DNA of 64,000 bases from Flavobacterium kayseriense (GTDB taxonomy: Bacteria > Bacteroidota > Bacteroidia > Flavobacteriales > Flavobacteriaceae): positions 1,176,744 through 1,240,743 of the forward strand of contig NZ_JACRUI010000001.1 of assembly GCF_014305095.1 (NCBI RefSeq), written 5' to 3'. The translations under genes were made by a program, and so were the position numbers. Of this stretch, positions 25,905 to 35,244 are shown in pieces. The notes beneath the pieces were generated by a model. The model had not been told where the DNA came from. It ran no database searches and saw only the letters and a list, made by a program, of their open reading frames with translations. The stretch's first letter is position 1. Each line of letters opens with the position of its first letter.

Positions 25905-27164
25905 TTAATTGATGATATTGATCGAGTTCGCATTTCCTTTTCCAATTACACGGTCGTATCTGTCTATACTTTCTCTGTAATAGACTAAAATGGTATACTC
26001 ATTTTCAGTCTGATAGAAGTTACCGTCAATAGCATTTTGATGGTCAATTGTTCCTGCTGTATCGGCCACAGTATACTCATAATTGGTAAAGCCTTGCTTG
26101 ATTAAAATTGCTTTTTCGTAAATGCCCTTTTTTGGATTATAATCCATTTTGAACTCAGGAGTCAAATTGTAATTATTGAACATGCCTGTCACGTAAATGT
26201 CTTTGTCTAACTGAAACGCTGGAGCAGATAAGGAAAAATAGACCCAGGCATAATCAGCCTCAATTGCATTATTAGATCCGTTTATGTTTTTAACAACGTA
26301 ATTTCCGTTGACATCTTGGTAAAAAGTGTAAGGAAAATTACCTCTTGCGTTGTTTGTATATAACAACGAACTGTAAATAGCTGTACTAGAATCTGATCTA
26401 GAAATATTGTTACTAGCAGCTCTAATATCTTTGTTTTCAAAAAAATGAAATTCGTTTCCTGCCCAAAACTGCGTTTCACTGTCGTACTTATAAACTAATT
26501 GATTTCCTATTGTGTATTGCGGCGCAATGGTTTTAATAGCACTGTTTATTTTTCCGTTTTGCAAAAGTAAGACTTTTATATTCTTTAGCGGGTTTTGAAA
26601 ATTGATGGTACTCGAGTTTATGCTAAAGTCAAGATTGTGTTTTTGCTCTATGTTGCTTAGCACGCGGCTGCGTTTTACTTGAATAGGTACAGAAGCCAAA
26701 TCTTCATAAAGAATAAATTTTCTTGAGAAAAGCACCTCTTTATCTTCGTTTAAGATTTTTAGAATATAATTCCCACTGAGCAATAATTGCTGCGTAAAGT
26801 TATTAGGTATCGACAAGGTGTAATGCGAGTAGAGTTGTAGTGCATTAAATGAATTACTATAATCCTGAATTCTCTGATTGTCGAATCCTTGCAAATACTC
26901 ATTTTTAGGAATAGAAGTAGGTATCCAATTGTAATCGCAGTGAACGATTTCGTAATAATAGTTAGCTTCATTACCAAATAAGTCATCAAAAACAAATTGA
27001 AATCCGTTACCTAATGGAAAGATTGGAACAACATTTTGGTTGTCCTGCGAAAAACCAACGGTCTTGATATTGTAGGGTGGCGCAATTTCATTTTCTACTT
27101 GCGCAAAAGAGCAGTGAAATGAAAATAACATCACAATAGTTAATCTGATAAATGAGTTGCACAT
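25905..27164 (-). CDS. Type IX secretion system Plug protein (DUF5103)
   Basis: 419 residues with a signal peptide (about 1-21). The DUF5103 family matches throughout: NEIAPPYNIKTVGF, GNGFQFVFDDLFGNEANYYYEIVHCDYNW, PKNEYLQGFDNQRI and, near the end, YVTGMFNNYN and IDGNFYQTENEYTILVYYR. In Flavobacterium johnsoniae the Plug protein closes the periplasmic end of the SprA translocon when it is empty. The beta-rich repeats look like carbohydrate-binding or fibronectin-like domains. No other T9SS gene is next to it here; gldB and gldC are about 35 kb away. Identification is from family memory. Confidence 0.85.
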   Translation of the reverse strand: MCNSFIRLTIVMLFSFHCSFAQVENEIAPPYNIKTVGFSQDNQNVVPIFPLGNGFQFVFDDLFGNEANYYYEIVHCDYNWIPTSIPKNEYLQGFDNQRIQDYSNSFNALQLYSHYTLSIPNNFTQQLLLSGNYILKILNEDKEVLFSRKFILYEDLASVPIQVKRSRVLSNIEQKHNLDFSINSSTINFQNPLKNIKVLLLQNGKINSAIKTIAPQYTIGNQLVYKYDSETQFWAGNEFHFFENKDIRAASNNISRSDSSTAIYSSLLYTNNARGNFPYTFYQDVNGNYVVKNINGSNNAIEADYAWVYFSLSAPAFQLDKDIYVTGMFNNYNLTPEFKMDYNPKKGIYEKAILIKQGFTNYEYTVADTAGTIDHQNAIDGNFYQTENEYTILVYYRESIDRYDRVIGKGNANSINIIN

Positions 27165-27242
27165 ATGGTTTAAGTTCCTAATTGTAAATATAACTAATTA
27201 AGTGCTGCTATTATTATGCCATTTATGAAAGTAGTGTGATTG

Positions 27243-28007
27243 TTACTTAAAACAAACCGGAATAATCTCTCCTTTGGCTAAACAATGTTTTTCTACTAAT
27301 TCGGGAGCAATTTTATTGGTGTAATCCTCTTCGATTACGGTAAAACCGATGCTTCGTAGTTTATCAAAATAATCTCTTCCATAAATACGAACGTGATCGT
27401 ATTGACCAAATATTTTAGCACGTTCTTTTTGATCTGTAATAGTATCATCAGCAAAAGTAACGGCGCGGTTCAAGTCTTGCGGGATTTGTAAAATTGCCAT
27501 TCCGCCTGGTTTTAAAACGCGATACAATTCCTGCATGGCTTTAGTATCATCAGGAATGTGTTCTAAAACGTGGTTGCATAAAATTACATCATATTGATTG
27601 TCCTCAAAAGGAAGATTACAAATATCTGCCTTTACGTCTGCCAAGGGCGAAAACAAATCGGTGGTGGTGTAATCTATGTTTTTTTGATTGCGAAACAATT
27701 TGTAAAAAGCTTGCTCTGGTGCAAAGTGTAGTACTTTTTTAGGTGCCGTAAAAAAATCTGTTTTTTCGTTAAGGTATAACCACAACAGGCGATGTCTCTC
27801 TAGTGAAAGCGTACTTGGCGATAGCACATTATTGCGTTGCTTTTCATAACCGTAGGGTAGCATCGATTTAAAACTTTTCCCGTCGATAGGATCAGTGTAC
27901 TTATCTCCTTTTAAGGAAAAAGCAATTATGGGACGTGCTACATAACTCAATCTAATAAGTAATGGACGCGGAATGGTATTAAGTACGAGTTTGAAAAGTT
28001 TTTTCAT
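27243..28007 (-). CDS. Class I SAM-dependent methyltransferase
   Basis: 254 residues. A methyltransferase type 11 fold with VLHFAPEQAFYKLF as the SAM loop (lacking the usual GxGxG), VKADICNLPFEDNQYDVILCNHVLEHI, and LKPGGMAILQIPQ. A hydrophobic, basic N-terminal stretch (MKKLFKLVLNTIPRPLLIRL) could bind the membrane. Relatives are found in polysaccharide and lipid-modification loci, but I cannot name the acceptor. It follows map with a gap of 41 bases and may be cotranscribed. Confidence 0.82.
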   Translation of the reverse strand: MKKLFKLVLNTIPRPLLIRLSYVARPIIAFSLKGDKYTDPIDGKSFKSMLPYGYEKQRNNVLSPSTLSLERHRLLWLYLNEKTDFFTAPKKVLHFAPEQAFYKLFRNQKNIDYTTTDLFSPLADVKADICNLPFEDNQYDVILCNHVLEHIPDDTKAMQELYRVLKPGGMAILQIPQDLNRAVTFADDTITDQKERAKIFGQYDHVRIYGRDYFDKLRSIGFTVIEEDYTNKIAPELVEKHCLAKGEIIPVCFK

Positions 28008-28048
28008 AAGTTTTTACACTGTAATTTGTAGAAAGGAGAAATTTAGTA

Positions 28049-28867
28049 TTAGAGTACCATAGGCACTTTACGAAACTCATCCTCTTCATTACTAACAATA
28101 CCTAATGCCTGATAAATGTATGCGAACGTGGATAGTAATTCTGGTTTTCCATCTACTAATGCAATATCGTGTTCAAAATGAGCCGATGGTTTTCCGTCTG
28201 CAGTTAGAATTGTCCATCCGTCCTTTAGCTGTTTGATGTTGCGAGTACCTTGATTAATCATTGGTTCTAGTGCGATCACCATGCCTTCAACAAATAATTT
28301 ACCACGGCCTCTTTTACCATAGTTAGGCATTTCAGGATCTTCATGCATTTTTTGGCCCAACCCATGACCGACAAGTTCACGAACCACGCCGTAACCATGA
28401 CTTTCAGTATATTTTTGAATTGCATTGCCTACATCTTCTACTCGATTTCCAATTTTAAATTCTCGGATGCCCACGTAAAGCGATTCTTTAGTTACTTGCA
28501 ATAATTTTTTAGTTTCTGGTGCGACTTCTCCCACCTCAAAAGTATAGGCGTGATCGCCATGATACCCGTTTTTGTATGCACCACAATCAATAGAAATTAT
28601 ATCTCCACTTACCAGCGGTGTATTGTTAGGAATTCCATGAACTACTTGTGCATTTGGGCTCATACAAAGCGAATTTGGGAAACCATATAAGCCTAGAAAA
28701 GAAGGTTCAGCACCATGGTCACGAATAAAGGTTTCGGCTAATTTGTCAAGATATAGTGTAGTTACGCCTTCTTTTACTTCGGCAGCTAACATTCCTAGTG
28801 TTTTGGAAACTATCAGGGCACTTTCGCGCATTAATTCTATTTCTTCACGTGACTTTACGATAATCAT
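28049..28867 (-). CDS. map: Type I methionine aminopeptidase
   Basis: 272 residues. It removes the initiator methionine from new proteins. All five metal ligands of the pita-bread fold are visible: Asp94 (SIDCGAYKNG), Asp105 (GYHGDHAYTF), His168 (LVGHGLGQKMHEDPEMPNYG), Glu201 (IALEPMI) and Glu232 (SAHFEHDIAL). A promoter -7 element (TACTTTTG) lies about 20 bases before the start. The short gap to the methyltransferase gene downstream suggests an operon. Confidence 0.96.
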   Translation of the reverse strand: MIIVKSREEIELMRESALIVSKTLGMLAAEVKEGVTTLYLDKLAETFIRDHGAEPSFLGLYGFPNSLCMSPNAQVVHGIPNNTPLVSGDIISIDCGAYKNGYHGDHAYTFEVGEVAPETKKLLQVTKESLYVGIREFKIGNRVEDVGNAIQKYTESHGYGVVRELVGHGLGQKMHEDPEMPNYGKRGRGKLFVEGMVIALEPMINQGTRNIKQLKDGWTILTADGKPSAHFEHDIALVDGKPELLSTFAYIYQALGIVSNEEDEFRKVPMVL

Positions 28868-28887
28868 AGTTCTAATTTTTGAGTGTG

Positions 28888-28895
28888 CAAAAGTA
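28888..28895 (-). promoter_or_regulatory. Putative map promoter -7 element
   Basis: Minus-strand TACTTTTG, about 20 bases before the map start, in the 42-base gap after the tolC-like gene. It implies separate transcription of map. No -33 element was confirmed. Confidence 0.5.
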
Positions 28896-28909
28896 CAATT
28901 TTAATTTAT

Positions 28910-30319
28910 TTAATCTGGGTTTGCCATAATTTTATATAGTTCGGAGTTCGAAACGAAAAACTCATTGCGTAAAGCTATGGCGGTTAATTGTGCGGTGATT
29001 AAACTGCTCTCGCGGCTGTTAATTAAAAATAGGGAGCTTTCTCCAAAAATAAATAAGCGCTCTTCTGATTGCAACATGACATCGTAATCACGAACCAATT
29101 CATTTGCCATTAAGCTTTGTTTATTTAAGGAATTGATGACTTCTTTTTGCGCTTTTATTTTGTTAGAAAGTTGTAACCGTTCTAGATTAAGGCTGTTCGT
29201 TGTCTCTTGAATTTTAAATTGCGCTAATTTCAAGCCACCTCGTTCTTTTCGTAGAAAAATAGGATAGGCAAAATTGATTCCTACTTTGTAATTTTCAAAT
29301 TTATAACTGTCAATAAATTGAGGCTCTGAAATGTAGGAGTAGGATAAATCAATTTTAGGGAGTAGCGCATTTGCTTTTAATTTTCTATCGACTTCGAGCA
29401 TGTCAATTTTAGTTTCTAAAGCACTAATTTTAGGATGGTTGTCCAAGGAAAAGCCATTTGCTAATAAATCATTTGTTTTCAATGTCTCTTGAATCGTGTT
29501 TTCTATTTGCTGCTCAGGAAAAAGCACATCTGACAGTTCCATAGGAATAGAATTGTCTAGCCATAAAAAATTAGATAGTTCTAATTTAGACTTCAATAAT
29601 TTTAGACGCGAGTTTTCAAGACTGAGTTTACGACTTTTCAAGCTGATACCGGCTTCAACGCTATCGATCGCTCTTTTGTCTCCTTGTTTAATGAGAGACT
29701 GAATGGCTTTGAAACGTGTCTCAGCATTAGTATTATACTGTGAATACATTTGAAATTCCTCGAAGTTTTTCTTCCAATTAAAGTAAGCGACAGACGCATC
29801 GTACAATACTGCAATGGCCAGCAACTTTCTGTCAGCTTGCCCTAACTGCATTTGCATTTTTGCTTTTCGTAAATCAGCCATTCTTTGGTTAATGAATAAA
29901 CCTTGACCAAGCGGGACAGAGATTCCAACAGAGGCTAAACCATCAGAAGGAACTGTGTTTTGCGGATTTAAATAGTAACCTTCGTTCTGTTCAAAACCTG
30001 CTTTTATTTCGATCCCGTACCAAGTTGGGATTTTAAAACTACTGTTTAAAAGTGAATAATACTCTGTGTCCTTAAATTGTTTTTTGTCAAAATCGACGGC
30101 GATTTTAGGATCAAAAGCACCTCTAGCCGCCATCAATCCCGCTTGCGCTTTATTGATTTCAAGATTAGCTGTTTTTACCAGCGGATGAAACTTTTTGACA
30201 TACCCTAAGTATTCATTAAACGTGAATTCCATTTGTTGTTCAAGTTTTGTTTCATTTTCTAATTGTTGTGCCTGGCTACCCCAAGCTAACAACAGTAAAA
30301 ATAAAATGGAATATCTCAT
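28910..30319 (-). CDS. TolC-family outer membrane factor
   Basis: 469 residues with a signal peptide (about 1-17). It is the outer-membrane channel of a tripartite export system. Long helical blocks with heptads repeat twice, as in TolC: FNEYLGYVKKFHPLVKTANLEINKAQAGLMAARGAFDPKIAVDFD opens the first half and GFSLDNHPKISALETKIDMLEVDRKLKANALLPKIDLSY the second. It overlaps the hlyD gene by one base at 30319, so the two are translationally coupled. It is the last gene of the tetR-ABC-hlyD-tolC cluster. Confidence 0.9.
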   Translation of the reverse strand: MRYSILFLLLLAWGSQAQQLENETKLEQQMEFTFNEYLGYVKKFHPLVKTANLEINKAQAGLMAARGAFDPKIAVDFDKKQFKDTEYYSLLNSSFKIPTWYGIEIKAGFEQNEGYYLNPQNTVPSDGLASVGISVPLGQGLFINQRMADLRKAKMQMQLGQADRKLLAIAVLYDASVAYFNWKKNFEEFQMYSQYNTNAETRFKAIQSLIKQGDKRAIDSVEAGISLKSRKLSLENSRLKLLKSKLELSNFLWLDNSIPMELSDVLFPEQQIENTIQETLKTNDLLANGFSLDNHPKISALETKIDMLEVDRKLKANALLPKIDLSYSYISEPQFIDSYKFENYKVGINFAYPIFLRKERGGLKLAQFKIQETTNSLNLERLQLSNKIKAQKEVINSLNKQSLMANELVRDYDVMLQSEERLFIFGESSLFLINSRESSLITAQLTAIALRNEFFVSNSELYKIMANPD

Positions 30320-31674
30320 TATTTTTTATCTTTAGATTTTGATGTATTTGCAGGTACTTCATAGTAGTCAGGTGGAAAGCCATTAAGAGTACGCCAAATT
30401 TCGAACCAAACTGGAACGGTATTTAACAAGGCAATTGTTTGCGCTCCTGATCCAATACTTAATTGCTTAGGCCATGGTGCCTCCTCTGGATCAGGCGCGA
30501 TTAAAACTCTAAATTTTCCGTTGTCGCTAATGAATTTTTCAACAGCAATAATTTTGCCTCCAAAAGTTCCATACGACATATCAGGCCAGCCTGAAAACAC
30601 AATAGTTGGCCACCCATCAAACCATATTCTTATTTTGGCTCCTTTTGAAATTAAAGGCAAATCTAATGGATTGACAAAAGTTTCAACAGCAATATCATAC
30701 TCTGATGGCATAACAGTTGCGATAGGAGTTCCTTCCTTTATGGTTTCACCAATACCCGCTTGTAGTGCACGGTTTATATAGCCATTTTGCGCTGCTTTGA
30801 TGTAATACATGCCGTTACGTATGCTGTAGTTAGCATATTGATTTTTTAGTTTATTTACTTGTGCCTCAGTATCAAATTGATTGCTTAAGGCTGTGAATTG
30901 ATCACTTTCGGCTTTTGCTACTTTTTCATTGTACTCTGCTACGATTCGGTTTAACTCTACTTTTGCGTTCAATAACTCATTCTGCGTGGTCAATAATTTG
31001 TTTTCCTGCGTGATAATCTTAGCTTCAACTTCTTGTTGTTTTAATCGTTTTTCCTCAACATCAGTAAGTGCCTTAAGGCCTTCACTATTTAATTGCACAG
31101 CTCGATTGAACTGCGTATTGGCAATTTTTAATTGTGTTTTTACGGCCACTAAATCAATCGAGTCACTTTTTATTTTAAATCGAGCTTGTTTTAATTTGTT
31201 TTCAGCTTGCTCCAGTTTAAGGCCCTTTTCACTTTGGATAGATACTATTTGATTAGCCAAAGCACCATATTTAGAGCTATAAGAGTTTAAAGCTTGGTTT
31301 TTAGCATCCAATTGGTTTTTGGTATTTTGCACTAAATTAGGATCCATATAGTCTTCTTTAATCTCAGAAATAAACAAGATAGTATCTCCGGTTTTTACAT
31401 AATCTCCCTCTTGCACATACCATTTTTCGATACGACCAGAGATTACACTCTGGATCGACTGTGGTCTTTGATTTGGTTTAATTGTGGTGACTGCTCCTTT
31501 TCCTGATATATTTTGAGTCCACGGTAGAAACAGTATCACCACAGCTATAATTGAGATAATGGTAATTAGTCTATTTAAAATTTTATAGTAGGGTCTTGTT
31601 GCTAAACCTTTAACCGTTTTAAAACGGTCTAAGTGAGCAGTAGCGTGCTTATTGTTGTCTGATATATTTAGCAT
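30319..31674 (-). CDS. HlyD-family periplasmic adaptor
   Basis: 451 residues. One transmembrane helix (about 35-53), then the barrel-sandwich lipoyl half GRIEKWYVQEGDYVKTGDTIL, a very long coiled-coil hairpin (about 120-290, with QLDAKNQALNSY and VDLNRIVAEYNEKVAKAESDQ-like heptads), the second lipoyl half NRALQAGIGETIKEGTPIATVMP, and a beta barrel to the end. It bridges the inner-membrane ABC unit and the TolC-like channel. The long hairpin is typical of type I secretion or large-substrate exporters rather than small-molecule RND pumps. It lies three bases from the ABC gene. Confidence 0.9.
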   Translation of the reverse strand: MLNISDNNKHATAHLDRFKTVKGLATRPYYKILNRLITIISIIAVVILFLPWTQNISGKGAVTTIKPNQRPQSIQSVISGRIEKWYVQEGDYVKTGDTILFISEIKEDYMDPNLVQNTKNQLDAKNQALNSYSSKYGALANQIVSIQSEKGLKLEQAENKLKQARFKIKSDSIDLVAVKTQLKIANTQFNRAVQLNSEGLKALTDVEEKRLKQQEVEAKIITQENKLLTTQNELLNAKVELNRIVAEYNEKVAKAESDQFTALSNQFDTEAQVNKLKNQYANYSIRNGMYYIKAAQNGYINRALQAGIGETIKEGTPIATVMPSEYDIAVETFVNPLDLPLISKGAKIRIWFDGWPTIVFSGWPDMSYGTFGGKIIAVEKFISDNGKFRVLIAPDPEEAPWPKQLSIGSGAQTIALLNTVPVWFEIWRTLNGFPPDYYEVPANTSKSKDKK

Positions 31675-31677
31675 AAA

Positions 31678-33336
31678 TTATTTTTTTTGATCTAATATAA
31701 TTCGTCCGTTTTCCATAGTGATATGTCTAGTACACTTGGCTCTCCAATAAGGATTTTTTGATGATACTATAATAGTCCAGTTATGCTCTTTAGCTGTTAT
31801 AAAGTCAATAAGCTCATTGGCAACATTATCGTCCATAGTATCTGTTGGATCTTCGTAGAATAAAATTTTTGGTTTACTAATAATACTTCTCGCTAATAAT
31901 ATTTTTTGAGCATTAGACGATGAAAGTTGCTTCCCTTCCGGGAAAAGTGCCGTTTCTAAACCATTGGGTAAAGATTTTACAAAGTTCTTAAGCTGCATTC
32001 CTTCCAATGCCCATTTTAAATCATTTTCAGTAATTCCTTTATTTGTAAATTTTATGTTTTCTGCTAAAGTACCCTCGAAAGGTGTTTCTCCATAGATGAT
32101 GCTTTCTATTTGAGAGCGGTATTGATTAAGATTGATTTTCTTAAAGCTATTATCATTTATTGAAACAGCTCCGATAGTAGGCTGTATTAAGCCCGACAAG
32201 ATTCGTATTAAAGTCGTTTTTCCTGATCCATTTGCTCCATCAATATATATAATTTCTCCTTGATTTATATTTAATGAAATGTTGTCAAGTATTTTTGTTT
32301 TTGAGTCTGGAAATTTAAAACTAACTTTTTCTACTTCCAATGCTATAGAGGTATAACAAGTATCATAATCTGTAGGGAATTCCTCTTCTAGTTTCATATC
32401 TGTGATAAATCCTATTTTTTCAACAGACGTTAAGACATCATAAAGTGTTTCAAGGCCCATTACTATTTTCTCTACGGAATTAATAACTAATAGAATAATT
32501 ATCTCCGCAGCTACAAACTGACCTATGTTCATTTGCTGTGATAAAACTAAATATCCTCCCATGGATAACAAGCTGGCTGTGATGATCATTTTAAAAACAA
32601 TCAGTTGGCTAAATTGTGTTTTAATTACAGAGAAGTGTTTTTCTCTAAATTGTAGATAATCAGATACTATACTGTCGTTTTTATTTAGAGCATAATCGTG
32701 ATGCAATTGATTTCTGAAACTATAGTTGTTTCGAGCTATTTCTTGCAACCAACCAGCCACCTTATATTTGTACTTTGATTCTTTCATACTGGTTTCTAAT
32801 CCCGGGTTGTACGAGAATTTAAATATGAAATAAAGTAATAGCAGAAGTAACATTCCAAAAAATATAAAATAGGGATGATATAATGAAAGTAAAATAATTC
32901 CAAAAATAATTTGTAATAGTGCTGCCGAAAAGTCTATTAATAATTTTGCTGTTCCTTTTTGGATCATCAAGGTGTCAAAAAAACGGTTTGCTAATTCTGG
33001 TGGATATGTATTGTAATATTCTTCAAATTTGATTTTTGGTAGTCGAACAGCAAACTCAAAAGAGGAACGAATGAAAATCTTTTGTTGCAAGTTTTCCATA
33101 ATTCGAAGTTGCATTAGCGAAAGAATGCCAACTAACGCCACTCCAAAAACAACTAAAATAATCAAAACAATCCAAGATACACTTGCTCGCCCTGCTTGTA
33201 TAAAGTTTGTAATAGCTTGAATTCCTAGCGGTAAAGATAGGCTTATTGCTCCAGAGAGAATTCCGTAGAAAAATAATTGATAAACGTCTTTTTTATCTAA
33301 TTCCAGTAAATTATAAAATCGTTTTAATGGTTTCAT
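31678..33336 (-). CDS. ABC transporter permease/ATPase with degenerate catalytic motifs
   Basis: 552 residues. The N-terminal half (about 20-310) is a six-helix ABC exporter domain. The nucleotide-binding domain (about 330-552) keeps Walker A (GANGSGKTT, about 366-374) but departs elsewhere: no Gln at the Q-loop (IESIIYGETPFEG), a signature LSSSNAQK where LSGGQ is expected, a Walker B of ILFYED in which the Asp-Glu order is reversed, and IVSSKNP without the H-loop His. There is no C39 peptidase domain. It likely binds ATP, but ordinary hydrolysis is doubtful. Its genes form an operon with hlyD (3-base gap) and tolC, after tetR. Confidence 0.88.
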   Translation of the reverse strand: MKPLKRFYNLLELDKKDVYQLFFYGILSGAISLSLPLGIQAITNFIQAGRASVSWIVLIILVVFGVALVGILSLMQLRIMENLQQKIFIRSSFEFAVRLPKIKFEEYYNTYPPELANRFFDTLMIQKGTAKLLIDFSAALLQIIFGIILLSLYHPYFIFFGMLLLLLLYFIFKFSYNPGLETSMKESKYKYKVAGWLQEIARNNYSFRNQLHHDYALNKNDSIVSDYLQFREKHFSVIKTQFSQLIVFKMIITASLLSMGGYLVLSQQMNIGQFVAAEIIILLVINSVEKIVMGLETLYDVLTSVEKIGFITDMKLEEEFPTDYDTCYTSIALEVEKVSFKFPDSKTKILDNISLNINQGEIIYIDGANGSGKTTLIRILSGLIQPTIGAVSINDNSFKKINLNQYRSQIESIIYGETPFEGTLAENIKFTNKGITENDLKWALEGMQLKNFVKSLPNGLETALFPEGKQLSSSNAQKILLARSIISKPKILFYEDPTDTMDDNVANELIDFITAKEHNWTIIVSSKNPYWRAKCTRHITMENGRIILDQKK

Positions 33337-33400
33337 ATGTTGCTTATAGTTTTTTTGTAATTGGTTTAATCTTCTAGATACACATGTTTTGCTTTGTGAT

Positions 33401-34078
33401 TTAGTCTTTAATAATTATGTTGTTAATTAGGTCTATAAAAAAATCAGTTGGTGTAATAATTTCATTACAATCTGTAATCGTTGATAAGTGACCTTTTAAA
33501 AAATGCTGATGCAAGGACCCTTTTACAATAGTCGAAATTAAACTTTTTGCATAAGGATAACTAGGATTTATTTCGTTCACTATCGCAACAATTCTATTAA
33601 TTACTCTTTTATAAATAAGGAAATAACCTTCTTTATTTTCTTCGTCGACCTCCTTGGTGTAAAGCGTTTTAGTGAATTCAATGATTACTATGTTGTGCAG
33701 TTGTTTTTCATTTACATGTGCTGTTCGTTCATCATCGAGAATGTTTTCGGTTACTATCGTGATGGCTCGTTTCAATCGTTCTAAAGGATCATCAATATTT
33801 GTCAGTTTGAAAATCATTCGGTATTCAATCCAACTCCAATACCAAGAACATAGGTAGACTAAAAGCTTGTGTTTGTTTTCAAAATAACGATAGATTGAAC
33901 TTTCATTAGATCCTATTCGTTCTCCTAATTTTTTAAAAGTAAAATTATCAAAGCCTATTTCGTCTATTAGAATAATACTTTCTTTAATTATTTTTTTTCC
34001 TAAAACAGACGTTTCAGGATCTTTGACATATATTTTGTCTGAAATTTGAATCTTTATATTATTAGGGATATCTATCAT
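33401..34078 (-). CDS. TetR/AcrR-family transcriptional regulator
   Basis: 225 residues. About 28 residues precede the DNA-binding domain; the helix-turn-helix is GFDNFTFKKLGERIGSNESSIYRYFENKHKLLVYL (about 38-72), with the standard SSIYRYFENK recognition-helix pattern. The remaining helices form the ligand-binding and dimer part, with no recognisable ligand signature. It leads the ABC-hlyD-tolC genes (65-base gap to the ABC gene), so it probably represses them and itself. A palindrome at 34139-34164 upstream is a candidate operator. Confidence 0.88.
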   Translation of the reverse strand: MIDIPNNIKIQISDKIYVKDPETSVLGKKIIKESIILIDEIGFDNFTFKKLGERIGSNESSIYRYFENKHKLLVYLCSWYWSWIEYRMIFKLTNIDDPLERLKRAITIVTENILDDERTAHVNEKQLHNIVIIEFTKTLYTKEVDEENKEGYFLIYKRVINRIVAIVNEINPSYPYAKSLISTIVKGSLHQHFLKGHLSTITDCNEIITPTDFFIDLINNIIIKD

Positions 34079-34138
34079 GTTGAAAATTTATATGTCCGAG
34101 TCTGGCTAGAGCTGTATTTCTTTTATTCAATTCTAAAT

Positions 34139-34164
34139 GCTATCAAGAATCAGTATTTGATAGC
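34139..34164. promoter_or_regulatory. Candidate TetR operator palindrome
   Basis: GCTATCAA and TTGATAGC form perfect 8-bp arms with a 10-base spacer, 61-86 bases upstream of the tetR start. Size and position suit a TetR dimer site. The only support is symmetry and location. Confidence 0.4.
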
Positions 34165-34269
34165 GAAACATTTATATATCTTGTAGTATTTTAGCTAAAT
34201 TATATCATTAAAATTAAGATCTGTGTTATTACACTTTTTATATCAATGTAATTTAAAATCACCTTACTG

Positions 34270-34959
34270 CTAAAAGGTATGATGCAAGCTAAATTGAATT
34301 TGATCTTTACCAGCCACTTCTGTCGATTGGTTCATGAATCCCAACTGTAACCTGAGTTTATCATTTATACCATAACCTAAACCTGAATAAAAGCGATTGC
34401 GATCGAAAACATTTACAGTTCTTCCGTCTCCAATATTTTTTTCTCCATTTATAAAAATCTCATTATATAAAGCGATGTAAACTGCATTTTTAGAAAGGGT
34501 TGTTTTATTTAAAGGGATGTTGAGAAACAGATTATACCTAAATCTAGTCCTAAAGTCTTGCTTTTCTACAAATCGCTGTTCATATCTAAATCTATGATTA
34601 AAATACATGCGTGTTCCTACTTTTTGAGGGAGTAAGGCTTCCTGGTAAATTCGAGTTTCGGTTGCTGTTTGCTTGCTATCTCCTATCGTTCCAGTAATTA
34701 CATGTGCTACACCTAGGGTAAGAGTCATGTCAGTATTTATTGGTTTATAGGTCACTCCTGATCGTACGAGTAGTTGCTCTAAGTCGCCAATAGCGTTCCA
34801 ATTTCGATACTGAACGTCGCCTTGAATACCAAATTGGCTGTCCTTGAATTTGGTAGTGTAAAAATACATGTACCATGCACCGAGTTGATCTGTGCTATTT
34901 TGAGCCTTTACAGGTATAAAAGAAAGAAATAGTGCAATTAATATAAGGTAATGTTTCAT
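34270..34959 (-). CDS. DUF2490 outer-membrane beta-barrel protein
   Basis: 229 residues with a signal peptide (about 1-19). The rest is alternating amphipathic strands ending in an aromatic residue (SLHHTF), as expected of an outer-membrane barrel. Family landmarks are QLGAWYMYFYTTKF, GDVQYRNWNAIGDLEQLLVRSGV, HRFRYEQRFV and NRFYSGLGYGINDKLRLQLGFMNQ. DUF2490 proteins are common in Bacteroidota and the role is unknown. It precedes tetR on the same strand but is separated by 191 bases that include the candidate operator, so it could belong to the same regulon. Confidence 0.85.
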   Translation of the reverse strand: MKHYLILIALFLSFIPVKAQNSTDQLGAWYMYFYTTKFKDSQFGIQGDVQYRNWNAIGDLEQLLVRSGVTYKPINTDMTLTLGVAHVITGTIGDSKQTATETRIYQEALLPQKVGTRMYFNHRFRYEQRFVEKQDFRTRFRYNLFLNIPLNKTTLSKNAVYIALYNEIFINGEKNIGDGRTVNVFDRNRFYSGLGYGINDKLRLQLGFMNQSTEVAGKDQIQFSLHHTF

Positions 34960-35193
34960 TCAATAGGTTTAATTATGTTTCTTTTTATATCTACTATACC
35001 ACAACAGTTGATTGGTTTTCTATAACTTCAACTGTTAGAATAGATTAAAATTAGGATGTGTTCAGATCATTTTTTTACCATCTTGATATACAATATGTAC
35101 TAGCTGATTAAACATTGAAATACTAAATAATTCATCCTAATAGATGCAAAGATAATAGTAATACTATTAGATTTGAGATTTTAACTTTTATTT

Positions 35194-35227
35194 ATAAAAA
35201 AAGGAGAAACAAATGTTGTTTCTCCTT
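35194..35227 (-). terminator. Terminator of gpmI
   Basis: Perfect 12-bp stem AAGGAGAAACAA/TTGTTTCTCCTT with a 3-base loop and a T tract on the minus strand, 18 bases after the stop. Confidence 0.88.
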
Positions 35228-35244
35228 CATAAATACTTTTTTAT

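Noticed and set aside
31678..33336. Bacteriocin exporter with peptidase domain
   Set aside because: No C39 Cys/His motif is found in the N-terminal part, and no precursor peptide gene is adjacent.
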